Below the pieces are notes generated by a model. It was not told where the DNA came from. It did no database searches and saw only the letters and a list, made by a program, of their open reading frames with translations. A stretch of DNA of 64,000 nucleotides, taken from contig JAKSLE010000003.1 of assembly GCA_024401365.1 (NCBI GenBank), positions 62,001 through 126,000 of the forward strand, given 5' to 3'. The first letter of the stretch is position 1; every line of letters starts with the position of its first letter. Made by a program: the position numbers and the translations under genes. The DNA comes from Bacteroidales bacterium. Its GTDB lineage: Bacteria; Bacteroidota; Bacteroidia; Bacteroidales; Marinilabiliaceae. This document shows, one piece after another, positions 1 to 9,225 of this stretch.

Positions 1-1033
1 TGTCCTTGTCTTCTGGTATGAGCTGTGTCTTGTTAGGCTTTGTAATACATACTACAGTCTCGAAAATAGTACGCTCGCCTTCCTGAATCCACTGACCCAT
101 CGAGTGAAGGTCTGTAGAGAAGTCTACACCTGCAGGGAATATACCCTTCAAGTCCTTGCCTTCGCTCTCGCCGTACAACTGCTTCCACCACTCGGTGAAG
201 TAGTGCAACTTTGGCTGATAGTTAACCAAAATCTCAATGCCTTTCTGCTTCCTGTAAAGTGCATTACGTGTAGCAGCATATATCATAGATGGATTCTGCG
301 CAAATGGCACTTTCTCGTCTGTCGCAGCTTCCATATCTGCAGCACCCTTTACAAGCGCACGAATGTCAAAGCCTGCAATGGCAATAGGTACAAGACCTAC
401 TGGTGTCAAAACAGAGAAACGACCGCCTACATTGTCTGGAATGACAAATGTCTTGTAGCCTTCATTGTTCGAGAGCGTCTTTAGTGCACCCTTCGCCTTG
501 TCTGTTACAGCTATTATTCTGTGCTTAGCCTCTTCCTTGCCTGCTGTGCGCTCTACAAGTTCTTTCAAGAGACGGAATGCAATGGCTGTCTCTGTAGTTG
601 TACCTGATTTTGAGATAACAACAACACCAAATTTCTTGTCTTTCAAGAAGTCAAGAAGCTCAGCTAGGTAGTCTTCTCCAATATTGTGTCCTGCATAGAG
701 CATAACTGGATTCTTACGCTCCTTGAGGAGATAGTCAAATGAGTTCGATAGACCGTCAATTACAGCTCGCGCTCCAAGGTAGCTGCCTCCAATGCCTGCA
801 ACTACAACATAGTCAACTCTACTGCGCATGTCTGCAGCTGCAGCCTCAATCTCCTTGAAATCTGCATCTGTAATCGACGATGGAAGGTGAAGCCAACCGA
901 GAAAGTCGTTGCCAGCACCAGTGCCCGCGTGAAGTAACTTGGTAGCAGCCTCAACCTCAGGTTGGATTGCTTTAATATCAGCCTCGCTTACAAATGAAGC
1001 AACGCGTGATGTGTCAAGTTTTAGGTTTAGCAT
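1..1033 (-). CDS. pgi: Glucose-6-phosphate isomerase, C-terminus cut by window edge
   Basis: Interconverts glucose-6-phosphate and fructose-6-phosphate in the cytoplasm. The minus strand reads from ATG at 1033 without a stop to the window edge, giving about 344 residues of a family that usually has about 445. The SIS-fold signature is visible as [16 protein letters not shown] near residue 75, followed by [17 protein letters not shown] and [12 protein letters not shown], which are typical phosphosugar-binding and PGI signature stretches. It starts 31 bases after gpsA, so lysS, gpsA and pgi are probably one transcript. The identification is secure; only the C-terminal part is missing because of the window boundary. 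Confidence 0.96.
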   Translation of the reverse strand, partial: MLNLKLDTSRVASFVSEADIKAIQPEVEAATKLLHAGTGAGNDFLGWLHLPSSITDADFKEIEAAAADMRSRVDYVVVAGIGGSYLGARAVIDGLSNSFDYLLKERKNPVMLYAGHNIGEDYLAELLDFLKDKKFGVVVISKSGTTTETAIAFRLLKELVERTAGKEEAKHRIIAVTDKAKGALKTLSNNEGYKTFVIPDNVGGRFSVLTPVGLVPIAIAGFDIRALVKGAADMEAATDEKVPFAQNPSMIYAATRNALYRKQKGIEILVNYQPKLHYFTEWWKQLYGESEGKDLKGIFPAGVDFSTDLHSMGQWIQEGERTIFETVVCITKPNKTQLIPEDKD

Positions 1034-1064
1034 AGATTTATTAGTTTGTCTTATGTCTGATATA

Positions 1065-2102
1065 CTAGTGTAATTGTTCTGTGAGTAACCTCGCCTCTAC
1101 CTTGGGTAGCCCTCCCGCATAGATAATGTTGTATACCATCTCTGTAATAGGTATGTGTACCTGATAGTACTGATTTATCTCATGCATACTCTTTACAGCA
1201 TAGTATCCTTCTGCTATCATCATCATCTCCGCTTGAGCAGCTTTCACGGAATAACCCTTGCCTAGCATAGTGCCAAAGGTCCTGTTTCGCGAAAATTGCG
1301 AGTAACTGGTCACTAATAGGTCTCCAAGATATGCCGACGACTTGATGTCTCGCGCTATAGGATGTACAGTGTCCACAAATCGCTTTATCTCTTGAATCGC
1401 ATTCGATACCAACACAGCCTGGAAATTGTCTCCGTAGCCTAATCCATGGAATATCCCCGCCGCAATGGCCATAATATTCTTCAGTACCGCCGAATACTCA
1501 GTACCGTAAATATCATCACTTATCGTAGTCTTGATAAAGTCTCCCGCCAGTAGTCGGGCATACTCTCTGGCTAAATGCGTGTCCTGACAGGCTATGGTAA
1601 GGTACGAAAGCCTCTCCAACGCCACCTCTTCAGCATGACACGGACCCGATACCACACCTATACGGTCTACCTGAACATCAAATTTCTGCGTGAGCCATTC
1701 TCCCACAATCATATTCTCGTCAGGTATCAATCCCTTGATGGCCGATATCACAAACTTGTCCTTAAGCGATACCTTGAGCCCCGAAAGCGTAGGCTTGATA
1801 AATGCCGATGGCACCGCCAAAAAGATAACATCCGAATTCTCAACTATCTCGTTTATGTCCGATGTAAAGTTGATCTTGGACGTGTCAAACTGAACCGATG
1901 TCAAATAGCTGGGGTTGCGACCAGATATCCTGAACTGATCAATGTTCTTCTGATTCCTCAGATACCAGTTCAACGATTGCAGGTTGCTTAGCAGCATCTT
2001 GCATATAGCCGTAGCCCACGAGCCACTGCCTATCATCGCTACCCTCGCGTTATGTGGTAATATGTACTTCCTCTCTATACCCACGTCGTGTTGTTTTTTC
2101 AC
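1065..2102 (-). CDS. gpsA: Glycerol-3-phosphate dehydrogenase [NAD(P)+]
   Basis: Reduces dihydroxyacetone phosphate to sn-glycerol-3-phosphate for phospholipid synthesis. At 345 residues it has the family's usual length. The N-terminal Rossmann motif GSGSWA is at residues 25-30, followed by FLAVPSAFI and the substrate-binding stretch SGPCHAEEV. The catalytic lysine is in [15 protein letters not shown] and the C-terminal helical domain contains [12 protein letters not shown]. It lies 27 bases after lysS and 31 bases before pgi on the same strand, which suggests co-transcription. Its coding sequence also carries one near-copy of the recurrent AAAATTGCGAG word (1292-1306). Confidence 0.96.
   Translation of the reverse strand: MKKQHDVGIERKYILPHNARVAMIGSGSWATAICKMLLSNLQSLNWYLRNQKNIDQFRISGRNPSYLTSVQFDTSKINFTSDINEIVENSDVIFLAVPSAFIKPTLSGLKVSLKDKFVISAIKGLIPDENMIVGEWLTQKFDVQVDRIGVVSGPCHAEEVALERLSYLTIACQDTHLAREYARLLAGDFIKTTISDDIYGTEYSAVLKNIMAIAAGIFHGLGYGDNFQAVLVSNAIQEIKRFVDTVHPIARDIKSSAYLGDLLVTSYSQFSRNRTFGTMLGKGYSVKAAQAEMMMIAEGYYAVKSMHEINQYYQVHIPITEMVYNIIYAGGLPKVEARLLTEQLH
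1292..1306 (+). repeat. Recurrent word, one-mismatch copy, inside gpsA
   Basis: AAAATTGCGAGTAAC differs from the consensus at one base. Confidence 0.5.
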
Positions 2103-2129
2103 ACCTTGTCAGGTCAACTGCCTCCCTCC

Positions 2130-3845
2130 TTACTGGATGGCAGCTACCCAACTCTTCATCTCTTCTTGCGAAGGATTTGTGAGACCGAGCTTCAATTTCT
2201 TGTTCAAGCCACACATGTCTTGGAACAACTTGCCTGGATTCATACCCTTCAAGTCTGTTACCTTCATGTAGCCCAACTTGTATATCACGTCTACCCACTC
2301 TGCTGGGAAGCCTACAGCCGTAAATGCCTCTGGAGCATCCTTCTGTGGCTTCTTCTCTGGCTTCATCTGTGGGAAGAAGAGTACCTCTTGGATAGATTGC
2401 TGACCTGTCATCAACATACAGAGACGGTCTATGCCTATACCCATACCCGATGTAGGAGGCATACCATATTCCAACGCTCTCACAAAGTCCATGTCAATAA
2501 ACATAGCCTCGTCATCACCCTTCTCCGAGAGTCTGAGCTGATCCTGGAATCTCTCATACTGGTCTATTGGGTCGTTCAACTCCGAATACGCATTACAGAG
2601 CTCCTTGCCGTTTACCATCAACTCAAATCGCTCTGTCAACTCTGGATTATCTCTGTGCTTCTTGCAGAGTGGCGACATCTCTACCGGATAGTCAGTGATA
2701 AAGGTTGGCTGTATATAGTTGCCCTCACACTTGGCACCGAATATCTCGTCTATGAGCTTACCCTTGCCCATAGTCTCGTCTTGCTCTACACCTATCTGCT
2801 TGCAGACGTCACGCAACTGGTCTTCATTCATGCCAGTAATGTCAATGCCTGTGAACTCCTTGATAGCATCTATCATAGTCACACGCTTGAATGGACGCTT
2901 GAACGATATAGTATGGTCACCAAATTGTACCTCTGTAGTGCCGTTCACCTTCAATGCTATTGTCTCAAGCATCTCTTCTGTGAAGTCCATCATCCACTTG
3001 TAGTCCTTGTAGGCTACATATATCTCCATACATGTGAACTCTGGATTGTGTGTACGGTCCATACCTTCATTTCTGAAGTTCTTGCCTATCTCATATACAC
3101 CATCATAGCCACCTACTATGAGCCTCTTCAAGTAAAGCTCAGTAGCAATACGCATATACTGGTCTATGTCAAGTGAATTGTGGTGCGTGATAAATGGACG
3201 AGCCGATGCACCACCAGGTATGGCTTGTAGAATTGGAGTCTCAACCTCCAAGTACCCGTGGTCGTCAAAGAACCTACGCATAGTCTGCATAATCTTTGCT
3301 CTCTTCATGAATATGTCTCTTACACCTTCATTTACCACAAGGTCTACATATCTCATACGGTATCTCTGCTCTGCATCTGCAAAGGCATCAAATACCTGAC
3401 CGTCTTTCTCTTTTACAATTGGAAGCGGACGGAGCGACTTCGACAATACTGTCAACTCCTCACAGTGTACACTTATCTCTCCCGTCTGTGTCAAGAATAC
3501 AAAACCCTTTACACCTACAAAGTCTCCAATATCCAACAATTTCTTGAATACCGTGTTGTACATAGTCTTGTCTTCTCCAGGACAGATATCATCTCTCTTT
3601 ATGTATACCTGTATGCGACCTTGACCATCCTTCAACTCAAAGAATGATGCCGATCCCATAATACGGCGTGTCATAATACGACCAGCAATCACAACCTTAC
3701 GCTGCTCCTCAGCCTTGAAGTTGTCTTTAATCTCCTGACTGTGAGCATCCACTGGATATAGTGGAGCAGGATATGGGTTGATGCCCAACTTGTAAAGTTC
3801 CTGTAGGCTGTTTCTGCGGCCTATTTCTTGTTCGCTTAATTCCAT
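2130..3845 (-). CDS. lysS: Lysyl-tRNA synthetase, class II
   Basis: Charges tRNA-Lys with lysine. The 571-residue product has an N-terminal OB-fold anticodon-binding domain (about residues 50-150) and a class II catalytic core with motif 2 in [20 protein letters not shown] and motif 3 in [15 protein letters not shown]. It is about 65 residues longer than the E. coli enzyme. The extra C-terminal part (from about [16 protein letters not shown]) resembles the extension I know from Bacteroidetes LysS. It is the first gene of the lysS-gpsA-pgi set, and a Bacteroidetes-type promoter precedes it. Confidence 0.97.
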   Translation of the reverse strand: MELSEQEIGRRNSLQELYKLGINPYPAPLYPVDAHSQEIKDNFKAEEQRKVVIAGRIMTRRIMGSASFFELKDGQGRIQVYIKRDDICPGEDKTMYNTVFKKLLDIGDFVGVKGFVFLTQTGEISVHCEELTVLSKSLRPLPIVKEKDGQVFDAFADAEQRYRMRYVDLVVNEGVRDIFMKRAKIMQTMRRFFDDHGYLEVETPILQAIPGGASARPFITHHNSLDIDQYMRIATELYLKRLIVGGYDGVYEIGKNFRNEGMDRTHNPEFTCMEIYVAYKDYKWMMDFTEEMLETIALKVNGTTEVQFGDHTISFKRPFKRVTMIDAIKEFTGIDITGMNEDQLRDVCKQIGVEQDETMGKGKLIDEIFGAKCEGNYIQPTFITDYPVEMSPLCKKHRDNPELTERFELMVNGKELCNAYSELNDPIDQYERFQDQLRLSEKGDDEAMFIDMDFVRALEYGMPPTSGMGIGIDRLCMLMTGQQSIQEVLFFPQMKPEKKPQKDAPEAFTAVGFPAEWVDVIYKLGYMKVTDLKGMNPGKLFQDMCGLNKKLKLGLTNPSQEEMKSWVAAIQ

Positions 3846-3886
3846 TGTCTTTTTTTGATAACTATATATCTATGTACATTCAGCTA

Positions 3887-3917
3887 CAAAGTTACTCAAT
3901 GTTTTCTCAAAATGCAA
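3887..3917 (-). promoter_or_regulatory. Promoter of lysS operon
   Basis: Read on the minus strand, a TAACTTTG -7 box occupies 3894-3887, with a TTG at 3917-3915, 20 bases upstream. This matches the Bacteroidetes pattern (TTTG, about 20 bases, TAnnTTTG). It lies about 45 bases before the lysS start. Confidence 0.55.
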
Positions 3918-3937
3918 CAAACAAACCTTAAGTTCGT

Positions 3938-4828
3938 CTACCACCCTCTTTGTGAGTAGTAATAACTTTCCCTCGTGAGGTCCATTACTATGAAAAAGAC
4001 ATTCTTGTCTACCTTCTCTACTTCTTTCTTCAACCTGGATATCTTGCCTCGCCTAACCATCGCAAATACTATCTCTTTCTCTTCCATCGTACTCAGACTT
4101 TGCGCATGTAGATAGTTGCCGCCTATCTTTAGGTCTGCCCCTATTACTACTTGCCTCACCTCTTCTGGCTTGCTGGTTACTATAAATACACTCTTGAATT
4201 GGGTCTCTTTGTGTAGTAACCCTACTGCTGCTCCATATATGAATATCACTAGCCACGAGTATAGCGGTATCGATAAATCCCCAAAGGCTATCAGACCTAA
4301 TATCACTATTATGGAGTCTATGATGGTAATGGCTTTGTTTATCTTTACATGGGTCTTCTTGGATATCAATTGGGCTATCACGTCTGTCCCGGCACAGGTG
4401 CCACCTCCGTTAAATATCATGGCTACTCCTACTCCCATAAGCGCACCTCCGTAAAAACAGCTGAGTAGTATGTCCGATTCTACCAACGGCTCTCCATGAC
4501 ATATATAGCTGAATAAATCAGTAAATACTGATATCGCTATAAACGCAGTAATGGTCTTCTTGCCGGAACCTAACCCTAAATACTTGGTGGCTAGCAGCAT
4601 CAACGGAATGTTGAATACCAACGAGGTCGTACCTATAGGTAGTCCAGCCGGGAGCGACTCAAATACCCCCTGTGTAATATGGTGTAACACAATGGATATG
4701 CCATACACTCCACCTGGAACTATCTTGTATGGCGCCACAAAACAGGCATACGCTAAGGCTAATATAGCGGAGCCTATGAGCACTTGCGAATAGTCCGCAA
4801 TCGCCCCTAATATTTTCTGTTTGTTCAT
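3938..4828 (-). CDS. YitT family membrane protein (DUF161/DUF2179)
   Basis: An integral membrane protein of 296 residues with about five hydrophobic segments in the first 200 residues (for example VLIGSAILALAYACF and ALMGVGVAMIFNGGG) and a soluble C-terminal domain containing KSVFIVTSKPEEVRQ and the ending FFIVMDLTRESYYYSQRGW. This is the layout of the YitT family, whose substrate is not established. The conserved GGTCAGTDVIAQL stretch is present at about residue 140. It is a single gene after the lysS promoter region. Part of this gene and its upstream region is repeated in decayed form at 6355-6424. Confidence 0.88.
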   Translation of the reverse strand: MNKQKILGAIADYSQVLIGSAILALAYACFVAPYKIVPGGVYGISIVLHHITQGVFESLPAGLPIGTTSLVFNIPLMLLATKYLGLGSGKKTITAFIAISVFTDLFSYICHGEPLVESDILLSCFYGGALMGVGVAMIFNGGGTCAGTDVIAQLISKKTHVKINKAITIIDSIIVILGLIAFGDLSIPLYSWLVIFIYGAAVGLLHKETQFKSVFIVTSKPEEVRQVVIGADLKIGGNYLHAQSLSTMEEKEIVFAMVRRGKISRLKKEVEKVDKNVFFIVMDLTRESYYYSQRGW

Positions 4829-4830
4829 AC

Positions 4831-4862
4831 TCGCATTCTTATTTACTGCAGTCTTCTCTTTT
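4831..4862. repeat. Copy 1 of repeat shared with 6390-6424 (yitT upstream)
   Basis: The 32 bases just upstream of the yitT start (beginning tcgcattctt and ending gtcttctctttt) recur at 6390-6424 with a two-base insertion. Together with a second matching block inside yitT this shows that the yitT 5' region was duplicated. Confidence 0.8.
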
Positions 4863-4958
4863 CTTCCATTGACAAGACTATCAACAAAAATTCATTTGAC
4901 TTTTTTCTATGCTATGTTGTCCCAAAGGTTTCAAAGTTTCAAACTCACTTTTTGAACT

Positions 4959-6209
4959 TTAGAGCCATTTCCAGATTGGCACAACGCTGATGGTGATATT
5001 GTCTATATCTATTGTATACTCTTCGTCAAATGTGATAATTTTCAGATCCTTGTATGGAAAACGTTTGGCGAGTTTCACAAGGGCGCCAACTTCTCGTCGG
5101 TATGTTTCACTCTCTTCGTCACCCAATGCAAATGACACTTGAATAGCCATCTCTTTCTCTGGAATCACAAAATCAACCTCTACGTTGTAATTGTAGAAAT
5201 AGACATTCCCATCCATACCATGTCTACGTATAAGCGACACGGCCACAAGGTTTTCTAATTGCGCCGTTAGACAGTCTGTCGATAGCAGCCCGATAATGCC
5301 ATTGTCAATGAAATAATATTTCTGATTTGTTTCGCGTTCCGATACATTGTCGGCAAAATTAGACATGGGAAGAATCAGAAAGGCATCACGGGCGTAGCCT
5401 GCATAATTTATAATAGTATTTTTGGATGTCTTGACGCCTATGGAAGAGATCATGTTGGATAGTCGTGTCAATGCTATTGGCTGCATGACGCTCTCGGCCA
5501 TCTTGACAAACATCATTCGCAGAGCATTAGCATTTTCGACTTTATTCCTCAATGCTATGTCGCCAAGAAATATCTTCTGATATAGTGAAAAAAGATACTC
5601 TTTTTTACTGTCATAAGCAGCACACTCAGGGAACCCACCGTTTTTTATGTAGTCATTAATAATTCCATGGCGCTTATCTGTGTCAAAATACAAATCATCG
5701 ATCTCCACTCCGTTGGCCACTAGATATTCTCTAAAGTCGTAAGGGTAAACATTTTTGATGATATATCGCCCACCAAGAGTTGTGGCTATATCTGAACTTA
5801 ACATTTTGGCATTCGATCCTGTAATATATACCATGTATTTCTGATCAGCTAGACGTCGCGCGAACTTCTCCCATCCCTCAATATTCTGTATCTCATCAAG
5901 GAATAGGATTGGCCGGTTCCCACCCATTCCCTTGTGAACGTCAAGTATGGTATCGAAGTCGTGTACATCAAATCCCCAAAGACGGTCTTCTTCAAAGTTG
6001 ATATAAAGCATATCGTCCCAGGTATGGCCTTGCGCAAGCAATTGCTGCATATGCTGAAACATCAGAAAAGACTTGCCCGAACGACGGACTCCAACAAACA
6101 CATAACGCATCCCATCCTTAAACGAGATATCACGCTTAATGATTTTCATGTTAGAAACCATTTCGCGGTTGTCTTCAAGTATTTTTTTAAGTATATCCTT
6201 ATTTACCAT
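4959..6209 (-). CDS. AAA ATPase with DUF4143-type C-terminal domain
   Basis: A 416-residue ATPase of the AAA_14/DUF4143 type common in Bacteroidetes; the cellular role of this family is not settled. Walker A is GVRRSGKS at residues 40-47 and Walker B is RPILFLDEIQNI at about residue 93. A TGSNAKMLS sensor-like stretch follows, and the C-terminal part contains the nuclease-like signature EVDFVIPEKEMAIQVS. The reading frame is open up to 6311, but I place the start at 6209 (MVNKDILKK) because a -7 promoter box lies at 6244-6237 and family members usually begin this way. It is flanked by repeated yitT-derived DNA. Confidence 0.87.
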   Translation of the reverse strand: MVNKDILKKILEDNREMVSNMKIIKRDISFKDGMRYVFVGVRRSGKSFLMFQHMQQLLAQGHTWDDMLYINFEEDRLWGFDVHDFDTILDVHKGMGGNRPILFLDEIQNIEGWEKFARRLADQKYMVYITGSNAKMLSSDIATTLGGRYIIKNVYPYDFREYLVANGVEIDDLYFDTDKRHGIINDYIKNGGFPECAAYDSKKEYLFSLYQKIFLGDIALRNKVENANALRMMFVKMAESVMQPIALTRLSNMISSIGVKTSKNTIINYAGYARDAFLILPMSNFADNVSERETNQKYYFIDNGIIGLLSTDCLTAQLENLVAVSLIRRHGMDGNVYFYNYNVEVDFVIPEKEMAIQVSFALGDEESETYRREVGALVKLAKRFPYKDLKIITFDEEYTIDIDNITISVVPIWKWL

Positions 6210-6236
6210 ATCAAATTGACTGTCTTTCGCCCAATG

Positions 6237-6314
6237 CAAAGATATATCATTTTTGGTCTCTCGGCAAGCCAAAATGATAACATCTCTAATTTTGGTCTCT
6301 TGATAAGCCAAAAT
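6237..6314 (-). promoter_or_regulatory. ATPase promoter with two operator-like palindromes
   Basis: On the minus strand a TATCTTTG box (6244-6237) has a TTG at 6267-6265, 20 bases upstream. Two 25-base imperfect palindromes with arms TTTTGG and CCAAAA lie at 6251-6275 and 6290-6314, 39 bases apart start to start. The proximal one covers the -33 element and spacer, the distal one sits just upstream. This is the geometry of a repressed promoter; no regulator is identified. Confidence 0.6.
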
Positions 6315-6354
6315 TCATCTACAGCCTCCTCACCCAAAAGGCAACAAAAAGGGA

Positions 6355-6424
6355 TGTCCGATTCTACTAATGGCTCACCGTTGCATATGTCGCATTCTTA
6401 TTTTTACTGCAGTCTTCTCTTTTT
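6355..6424 (-). pseudogene. Decayed fragment of a yitT duplicate
   Basis: 6355-6388 matches 4471-4504 inside yitT (translating to ICNGEPLVESD against ICHGEPLVESD in the intact gene). It is joined almost directly to 6390-6424, a copy of the DNA upstream of the yitT start. The piece between (about the first 90 codons) is missing. So this is an internally deleted remnant of a second yitT copy, now upstream of the ATPase. Confidence 0.7.
6390..6424. repeat. Copy 2 of repeat shared with 4831-4862
   Basis: Same word as at 4831-4862 apart from a two-base insertion in the T run. With copy 1 it brackets the ATPase gene in direct orientation. Confidence 0.8.
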
Positions 6425-6553
6425 AATTCCGCAAATTTATAAACCACGTCCGAACTCTATGTTCGCATATTGCCCCTATTTGCTAAATTTCTCTATATCA
6501 TGCGTTCTATCAGACAAATTCATTTTCCGAAACATAACACAAAATCAGTGAAC

Positions 6554-6589
6554 AAAAAAGGACGACACCGTGCAGGTGCCGTCCTTTTT
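6554..6589 (-). terminator. Intrinsic terminator after the 421-residue secreted protein gene
   Basis: A hairpin with arms GGACGACACC and GGTGCCGTCC (one mismatch), a four-base loop, an A run on one side and a T run on the other. It would terminate the minus-strand gene ending at 6608 and could also act on the plus strand. Confidence 0.85.
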
Positions 6590-6607
6590 ATATTGGTGGG
6601 TTGTTGT

Positions 6608-7873
6608 TTAGCGATTGACTTTTTTGCCGTCAATGCTGTAATATTCACCATTTCGCTCTATGAGAATCTTGCCATCTACAACAATTTTCTTAGCAGCAAC
6701 ATCAACATCCGACTTCAAATTCTTTAAGCCTGTCTTAGTTGATAGATTTATAACTGGCGATGAGATATAAGCATACGAAAAATCATCACCTACGGTATTG
6801 TTGGTGGCGCTTGCCCATTCTACGCCGTCTACGGTTATCTTTACTAAATCCTTGGCAAAAGCATAATAGTGGCCATTGTCGTTGTCAATGCGGATTTGTG
6901 CTTGGAACTTGTATTGCCCTTCATCTGCAATTGTCCCATTTTCCACAACTTCCCAATTGTTACTCTCCTCGTTGTATTTATATACTTTGACATTAGAGCC
7001 AAATCTAACAAATGACTCTTTGTCCATGCTATTTGCAATTGATGCTGCATCTATTGCGGAGCCAAGAGTAGGCTGGTTGAAATTGCCGAACGACAACTCA
7101 GTAACTATTGTTCGGTCATTGGGATTAGGATATACAGCGTTGAATGTTACCGAAATGTCAACCGAATTTTCTCCGTCAGTTACAGTTATGGTTTCAGTTT
7201 TCTTATTGCAAACAGCTGTAGGTGTTCCGCTCAAAATGCCATCGGTTGTGACATTCAACCAGTCTATCTCGTTCGTCTTTTTGCTGTACGAATACGACTC
7301 AGTTCCGCCAACTGTACTGGCCTTTAAATCAAAAGAAACTATGGCATTCCCTACGTAGAGGGTTCCAAGGTTATGTGTTCCGCCGGTCCACTTCAAAGGT
7401 AAAATAACCTTTGTAACCTCAAATTCAGTCGTACGAAACCAACCATAGGAATATTCTGGTTCAATAGTCACCGGTGAAGACTGCTGTGGACATAGTACGC
7501 CATTCACATATATGTTAGCGTCTTTTAGGTCGTCAGGAAGCCTATATGCTGTGCCATAGGTGCCAGCAATACGTACTTGCCCATTATAACGGTACTTGCC
7601 CTCTGTAACAGTATACGGAGTTTCCATACGACTCCAAGTACCTTTCACCTCATCGTATTTCTCTAAATGCAATTTTCCGGAATTCGCTATGTAGTATTTA
7701 GCATCATTTGGTAACGACACTACTACGTCATATCCACCGTATGTATCACCATACTCCGGATATGTCACGTTGTTAAAATATATATCAGTAACGATTGTAC
7801 GCGAGTCTTCTTCTTCTGCCATCGCTACACCCCATGAGCATACCATGCTCAATAATAGTAGAGCTTTTTTCAT
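6608..7873 (-). CDS. Secreted protein with duplicated domain and Ig-like segment
   Basis: No function recognised. The 421-residue product has a signal peptide (MKKALLLLSMVCSWGVAMA). Two related blocks start with RTIVTDIYFNN (about residue 25) and RTIVTELSFGN (about residue 255); both contain a KYxY/KFQA-QIRI stretch and an xxVDGV motif, so the domain is duplicated. Between them sits a putative Ig-like segment with WLNVTTDGILSGTPTAV, typical of He_PIG-type domains. The C-terminus (KIVVDGKILIERNGEYYSI) resembles tails common on Bacteroidales exported proteins but is not a full T9SS sorting domain. It has its own promoter, a structured leader and a terminator, so it is probably monocistronic. 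Confidence 0.8.
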   Translation of the reverse strand: MKKALLLLSMVCSWGVAMAEEEDSRTIVTDIYFNNVTYPEYGDTYGGYDVVVSLPNDAKYYIANSGKLHLEKYDEVKGTWSRMETPYTVTEGKYRYNGQVRIAGTYGTAYRLPDDLKDANIYVNGVLCPQQSSPVTIEPEYSYGWFRTTEFEVTKVILPLKWTGGTHNLGTLYVGNAIVSFDLKASTVGGTESYSYSKKTNEIDWLNVTTDGILSGTPTAVCNKKTETITVTDGENSVDISVTFNAVYPNPNDRTIVTELSFGNFNQPTLGSAIDAASIANSMDKESFVRFGSNVKVYKYNEESNNWEVVENGTIADEGQYKFQAQIRIDNDNGHYYAFAKDLVKITVDGVEWASATNNTVGDDFSYAYISSPVINLSTKTGLKNLKSDVDVAAKKIVVDGKILIERNGEYYSIDGKKVNR

Positions 7874-7920
7874 CCCTTTTTTTAATTGCGCTCGCTGACT
7901 AATACAATGAAATCACCCCC

Positions 7921-8011
7921 CCCAGCGGCCTGAGAGAGATAATCCCTAACGCAACGTTTAGCGTTGTATTTTTATAATGCAAAAATAGTAAATAAATATC
8001 TAATACACAAA
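7921..8011 (-). promoter_or_regulatory. Promoter and structured leader of the secreted protein gene
   Basis: On the minus strand TTTG (8011-8008), 20 bases, then TATTTTTG (7987-7980) is a near-ideal Bacteroidetes promoter. The transcript would begin near 7973 with a small hairpin (CAACG, loop of five, CGTTG) and run through a G-rich stretch, about 100 bases before the start codon at 7873. Confidence 0.6.
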
Positions 8012-8027
8012 TATTTGAACAGTATTT

Positions 8028-8477
8028 TTACCCACACAGCCTCATCAACTCTTCTCTATACTCTTCCACATTGTCAAACTTCACCCAATAAAACTCTCTC
8101 TTACCCTCAAATAGCCTCTCGTCTTCTTTCCAAGGCCTGACTTCTACCAATTCTTCTCCATGTTCCCTCAGCATCTTATAATAGAACGATACTGCCGCCC
8201 TGTACGCCCCACCTATCTTGCGTCGCCTAGCTTCTCTCTTCCAGTGCCTTATCCTGTTCCAACTTACCATGTCGCTCTTGGCCAACTTCTGCGCGTCTGC
8301 AAACATATCCCTCAATGCCCTTTGCGCCTTCGAGACTTTTACCATCAAAATACGATAATCGCCCTTGCTACAGCGCTTTATAAAGGTGCTGTAGCCTGTA
8401 ATGCGCGCCCTGGAGTCTGCTCTCATCTCTCTCCTCGCTCGCGTCACAAATTTGTGTTTTATGGTTACTCGGGCCAT
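8028..8477 (-). CDS. Small basic hypothetical protein
   Basis: Not recognised. From the internal ATG at 8477 (MARVTIKHKF) it is 149 residues, strongly basic in the first two thirds (KFVTRARREMRADSRARI, WKREARRRKIGG) and more acidic at the end (ENVEEYREEL-like tail). The longer frame up to 8537 would add a hydrophobic stretch read from A/T-rich intergenic DNA that contains a copy of the recurrent GCGAGCAA-type word, so I favour the shorter start. It might bind nucleic acid given its charge, but no known motif is visible. It stands alone between two differently oriented genes. Confidence 0.6.
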   Translation of the reverse strand: MARVTIKHKFVTRARREMRADSRARITGYSTFIKRCSKGDYRILMVKVSKAQRALRDMFADAQKLAKSDMVSWNRIRHWKREARRRKIGGAYRAAVSFYYKMLREHGEELVEVRPWKEDERLFEGKREFYWVKFDNVEEYREELMRLCG

Positions 8478-8522
8478 CTTCGCTTGCTTGTGTCTTATCG
8501 GTAGCGCAAATGTATAAAATAA

Positions 8523-8538
8523 AAAAATTACGAGCAAA
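8523..8538 (+). repeat. Recurrent word, near copy, intergenic
   Basis: AAAAATTACGAGCAAA differs from the consensus at two bases; it lies upstream of the small basic protein gene. Confidence 0.5.
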
Positions 8539-8679
8539 TAATATGTTCTATATATCTAGCCTTGTATCTGCAACTGCCTTCAAAGGACCCAAAAACTGTT
8601 TTTTCGCTTTTTTCTTACTTTTAATTTTACCTTCGCATCCTATAGTCGTATATTGTATGTAATCAATCAATAAACAGAG

Positions 8680-9225
8680 GTGATCGACCAACATGTAATA
8701 CAACAATGCCAACAGGGCGACCAGAGCGCTTTCCGCTCGATAGTGAATAGCTATCAGCGTCTGGTCTTCTCCATAGCACTCCGGATGCTGTGTGATGAGG
8801 ATAGCGCTAAGGATGCCGTTCAGGCTACGTTTATTAAGGTGTGGCAGAGCATCCGTTCATACAATGTTAAGTACAAATTCCAGACTTGGGTATATACTAT
8901 CGTGGTCCGAATTTGCTTGGATCAACTTAAAAAGTCTAATCGTTTGGACCCTATGCCCGAGGATGAAGCCCGCTTCGCAGAGTACGCCGATGATGTCTCT
9001 CCTCAACGCCAATTGGAGAACGCCGAACTGGTCTCTGTCATCAAAACATTGACCAACCGGTTGAGCCCTAAACAACGAATGGTATTCACCCTCATTTATC
9101 TCGAAAATCTCGAGAGCTCCGAGGTACAACAGATAACTGGTATGAATGCCGATCAAGTGAAAAGCAATCTTAGCTTAGCAAAGAAATATATTAAAGAACA
9201 GTTAAAACTTCTTGGTTATGAATGA
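8680..9225 (+). CDS. ECF-type RNA polymerase sigma factor
   Basis: A 181-residue sigma-70 family protein. Region 2 contains DAVQATFIKVWQSI and FQTWVYTIVVRICLDQLKK; region 4 contains LSPKQRMVFTLIYLENL and a helix-turn-helix ending in VKSNLSLAKKYI. The start is a GTG at 8680: an in-frame stop lies three codons upstream and no ATG occurs until residue 37. The gene overlaps the next one, a one-TM protein that is probably its anti-sigma factor. The next genes (lipoprotein, SPFH protein, zinc-ribbon protein) suggest an envelope-stress role, which is inference. Confidence 0.92.
   Translation: MIDQHVIQQCQQGDQSAFRSIVNSYQRLVFSIALRMLCDEDSAKDAVQATFIKVWQSIRSYNVKYKFQTWVYTIVVRICLDQLKKSNRLDPMPEDEARFAEYADDVSPQRQLENAELVSVIKTLTNRLSPKQRMVFTLIYLENLESSEVQQITGMNADQVKSNLSLAKKYIKEQLKLLGYE

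Noticed and set aside
2088-3176. Long open frame opposite lysS
   Set aside because: It overlaps a full-length, motif-complete gene on the other strand, and its translation is a Leu/Val/Tyr-rich low-quality sequence typical of an antisense shadow.
4831-6424. Insertion sequence around the AAA ATPase
   Set aside because: No transposase, terminal inverted repeats or short target duplication; the flanking repeats are pieces of yitT.
7921-7970. CTGAGA plus GATAATCCC looked like a TPP riboswitch piece
   Set aside because: The order of conserved elements and the required second stem do not match the TPP consensus on either strand, and the downstream gene has no thiamine connection.
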